Part shown: positions 5,074-6,377 of the stretch, one piece after another | Numbering within the stretch: the stretch's first letter is position 1 | Layout: every line of letters starts with the position of its first letter | Source: Deltaproteobacteria bacterium | Lineage (GTDB): Bacteria > Desulfobacterota > DSM-4660 > Desulfatiglandales > HGW-15 | NCBI GenBank assembly: GCA_019307805.1 | Contig: JAFDIX010000172.1 | Span: forward strand, 1 to 6,377 | Direction: 5' to 3' | Length of the DNA: 6,377 nucleotides | Translations under genes and position numbers: made by a program | Notes under the pieces: generated by a model | The model's database searches: none | The model's input: only the letters and a program-made list of their open reading frames with translations | What the model was told of the DNA's origin: nothing

Positions 5074-5949
5074 TTACTGGGTCCCCACAAAAAAGGCCCT
5101 GAATTGATCTTCATCCCGGGTCAGTGCCTCTTCAATCTCTCTCAGGAGCCTGTCCCTGTCTTTGGGCAGGCTCCCTGCCAGGTTGATGTAATTGGTGTAA
5201 TGATCACTGATCAAAAGTGTGCGGCAATGCATGTTTTGTATGATTATTTTGGTTTCTTCCAGGACTCGGTGGGGAGAAAGCAGTTGAAAACGCCCCTTGT
5301 TGATCTGGTGCAAGAGGAGGGTATTGGTTTTTGGTACCAGAGTGCGCAGCCGGACAAAGTGGGGCTGGATCGCGCTCAGCGCCTCTGCCGTGGCAAGGGC
5401 ATGTTGGGTTGTTCGGTCACATCCGCCCAGGCCCAGGACAACATATTCGCTCAACTCCATGCCCGCCTCAACCACCATGCGTCCGGCCTCTATCTGTTCT
5501 GCAGCGATGGTTCCCTTTTTGACGCGGCGCAATACCTCATCATCCCCGCTTTCCATTCCCACGTGAATCCGACTGAGTCCGGATTCCCTGAGTTTCTTCA
5601 AGTCTTCCAGACCCTTCTTGACAATATACTGGGAGGAGCCGTAAATCGTGATTCGCTCCAGATGAGGGAAAATCTTTTTGGCATATCGGCAGATGGCGGC
5701 CAGGTCTGTGGTGGGCATGGCTATGGTGTTTCCTGCAGGAAAGAAGAGGGTCTTTATAGCATCGCCATATTGTCTGAGTCCTTCATCCAGATCTTCACAG
5801 ATCTCCTGCACAGGCCGCACCCGGTAGGCAGGTCCTTTCTTGTACACCATGCAAAAAGAGCACTTATTGTGGGGGCACCCCACGGTTGCCTGAATCAAAA
5901 GGCTGTCTGCCTCGCTTGGAGGCCGGTATATGGGTCCTTCGTAGCGCAT
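5074..5949 (-). CDS. Radical SAM protein with CX4CX2C cluster motif
   Basis: This 291-residue radical SAM enzyme would use a [4Fe-4S] cluster to cleave S-adenosylmethionine. Cysteines 25, 30 and 33 (GCPHNKCSFC) give spacing CX4CX2C, one residue longer than the usual CX3CX2C; I recall this spacing in relatives that also share the N-terminal RPPSEADS (10-17), so it is probably family-normal. AGNT (72-75) takes the place of the SAM-binding GGE motif. The strand GLSRIHVGMESG (124-135) and VVLGLGG (170-176) match later core strands of the partial TIM barrel. A C-terminal 'SDHYTNYINLAGSLPKD' segment follows. Scattered cysteines after residue 33 form no SPASM-type second cluster, and there is no B12-binding domain. 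The ATG at 5949 has GGAGG very close upstream, inside a small GCCC/GGGC stem, and gives the expected MRYEGPIYRPP start. It lies 55 bp after the PK_C gene with no terminator seen between them, so they may share a transcript. The substrate is unknown. Confidence 0.88.
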   Translation of the reverse strand: MRYEGPIYRPPSEADSLLIQATVGCPHNKCSFCMVYKKGPAYRVRPVQEICEDLDEGLRQYGDAIKTLFFPAGNTIAMPTTDLAAICRYAKKIFPHLERITIYGSSQYIVKKGLEDLKKLRESGLSRIHVGMESGDDEVLRRVKKGTIAAEQIEAGRMVVEAGMELSEYVVLGLGGCDRTTQHALATAEALSAIQPHFVRLRTLVPKTNTLLLHQINKGRFQLLSPHRVLEETKIIIQNMHCRTLLISDHYTNYINLAGSLPKDRDRLLREIEEALTRDEDQFRAFFVGTQ

Positions 5950-6004
5950 AGCCCTCCATGGGCCTCACAGAGACTCAAAAAACATTTTCCGATTTTCTCA
6001 TTTT

Positions 6005-6377
6005 CTAAAGGCGGGGTTTACAGATAATTTCTTTGACCTTCATGTCAAAGAACCGGGTGACATTGACCGGTGTGACCACGACGGCCGTGTCCGCGCCTTT
6101 GCCTTTTCCGGCAATGGCAATGATTTCCTTATCAACATCTGTTTGACCGGCATCCGTGGCCATCATGGTAATCTCCACGGCAACCTTCAGACCATGACCA
6201 AAGATACGCAGGGTATTTGCCATGATATCGCCAAAGAGATGGGTGCTGAATTTGTCCCGTATAGCAGCGTTCAATCCACCAAAGGCATGGGTCATGGTCA
6301 CGACTGTGCCACCCCTGGCCTCAAATTTTTCCCGGTTTTCCGAAAGGAATCTCTGCTCGCCGGGTTCCTTGAAACCT
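6005..6377 (-). CDS. Pyruvate kinase alpha/beta-domain protein, 5' end missing
   Basis: The frame is open from the stop at 6005 to the right edge, showing the last 123 residues; the N-terminus is outside. The visible part begins GFKEPGEQRFLSENR, continues GTVVTMTHAFGG, and has KVAVEITMMATDAG, EIIAIAGKGKGADTAVVV and RFFDMKVKEIICKP. These match proteins made only of the pyruvate-kinase C-terminal (alpha/beta, PK_C) domain, known from archaea and Desulfobacterota, without the catalytic barrel. In true pyruvate kinases this domain binds allosteric effectors; in stand-alone proteins its role is unknown. A GTG at 6301 could be mistaken for the start, but the conserved upstream residues show the gene extends further. 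The protein ends soon after 'KEIICKP', as these proteins do. It is probably co-transcribed with the radical SAM gene downstream. An intact pyruvate kinase reaching past the edge is less likely but not excluded. Confidence 0.8.
   Translation of the reverse strand, partial: GFKEPGEQRFLSENREKFEARGGTVVTMTHAFGGLNAAIRDKFSTHLFGDIMANTLRIFGHGLKVAVEITMMATDAGQTDVDKEIIAIAGKGKGADTAVVVTPVNVTRFFDMKVKEIICKPRL

Noticed and set aside
5104..6027. Long plus-strand open frame (307 codons) opposite the radical SAM gene
   Set aside because: It mirrors the radical SAM coding strand, has no family features, and the minus-strand product has clear conserved motifs. It is a shadow frame.

Overview
This window holds six genes, five complete and one cut by the right edge. 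Base composition is near 50% G+C by eye. The gene repertoire suggests a sulfate-reducer-like or syntrophic member of the Desulfobacterota (old Deltaproteobacteria): a fused DUF523-DUF1722 protein, a stand-alone pyruvate-kinase C-terminal-domain protein, a small radical SAM enzyme opening with an 'RPPSEADS' signature, and C/G-rich palindromic intergenic repeats. This placement comes from family knowledge and has not been searched.

Layout, left to right. Positions 1-109 carry a composite palindromic repeat and no gene. A DUF72 (YecE-like) gene on the minus strand (110-1126) is divergent from an NMNAT-like nucleotidyltransferase gene on the plus strand (1196-1756). The best promoter for the latter overlaps the first codons of DUF72. 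A convergent junction (1757-1857) follows. Next is a DUF523-DUF1722 gene (minus, 1858-2808) with its own sigma-70-like promoter. The gene-free stretch 2809-3253 holds two candidate promoters and three copies of a C5T3/A3G5-type palindrome, two in tandem at a 54-bp period and one inverted. A complete MutY adenine glycosylase gene (plus, 3254-4324) follows and converges on a HEAT-repeat gene (minus, 4388-4918). The HEAT gene has a strong promoter and a 5'-leader hairpin. Upstream of it on the same strand are a radical SAM gene (5074-5949) and the 3' part of a stand-alone pyruvate-kinase alpha/beta-domain gene (6005-6377).

The genes do not form one obvious pathway. Most are single transcription units facing toward or away from each other. 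The exception is the PK_C-radical SAM pair, which could be co-transcribed, with possible read-through into the HEAT gene. MutY is the only gene with a firm biochemical role (repair of A opposite 8-oxoguanine). I do not see a convincing new multi-gene system. The points of interest are altered active-site or signature residues in conserved enzymes (MutY position 138, both signatures of the NMNAT-like protein, the third cysteine of the DUF523 domain) and the palindromic repeats that sit between genes.
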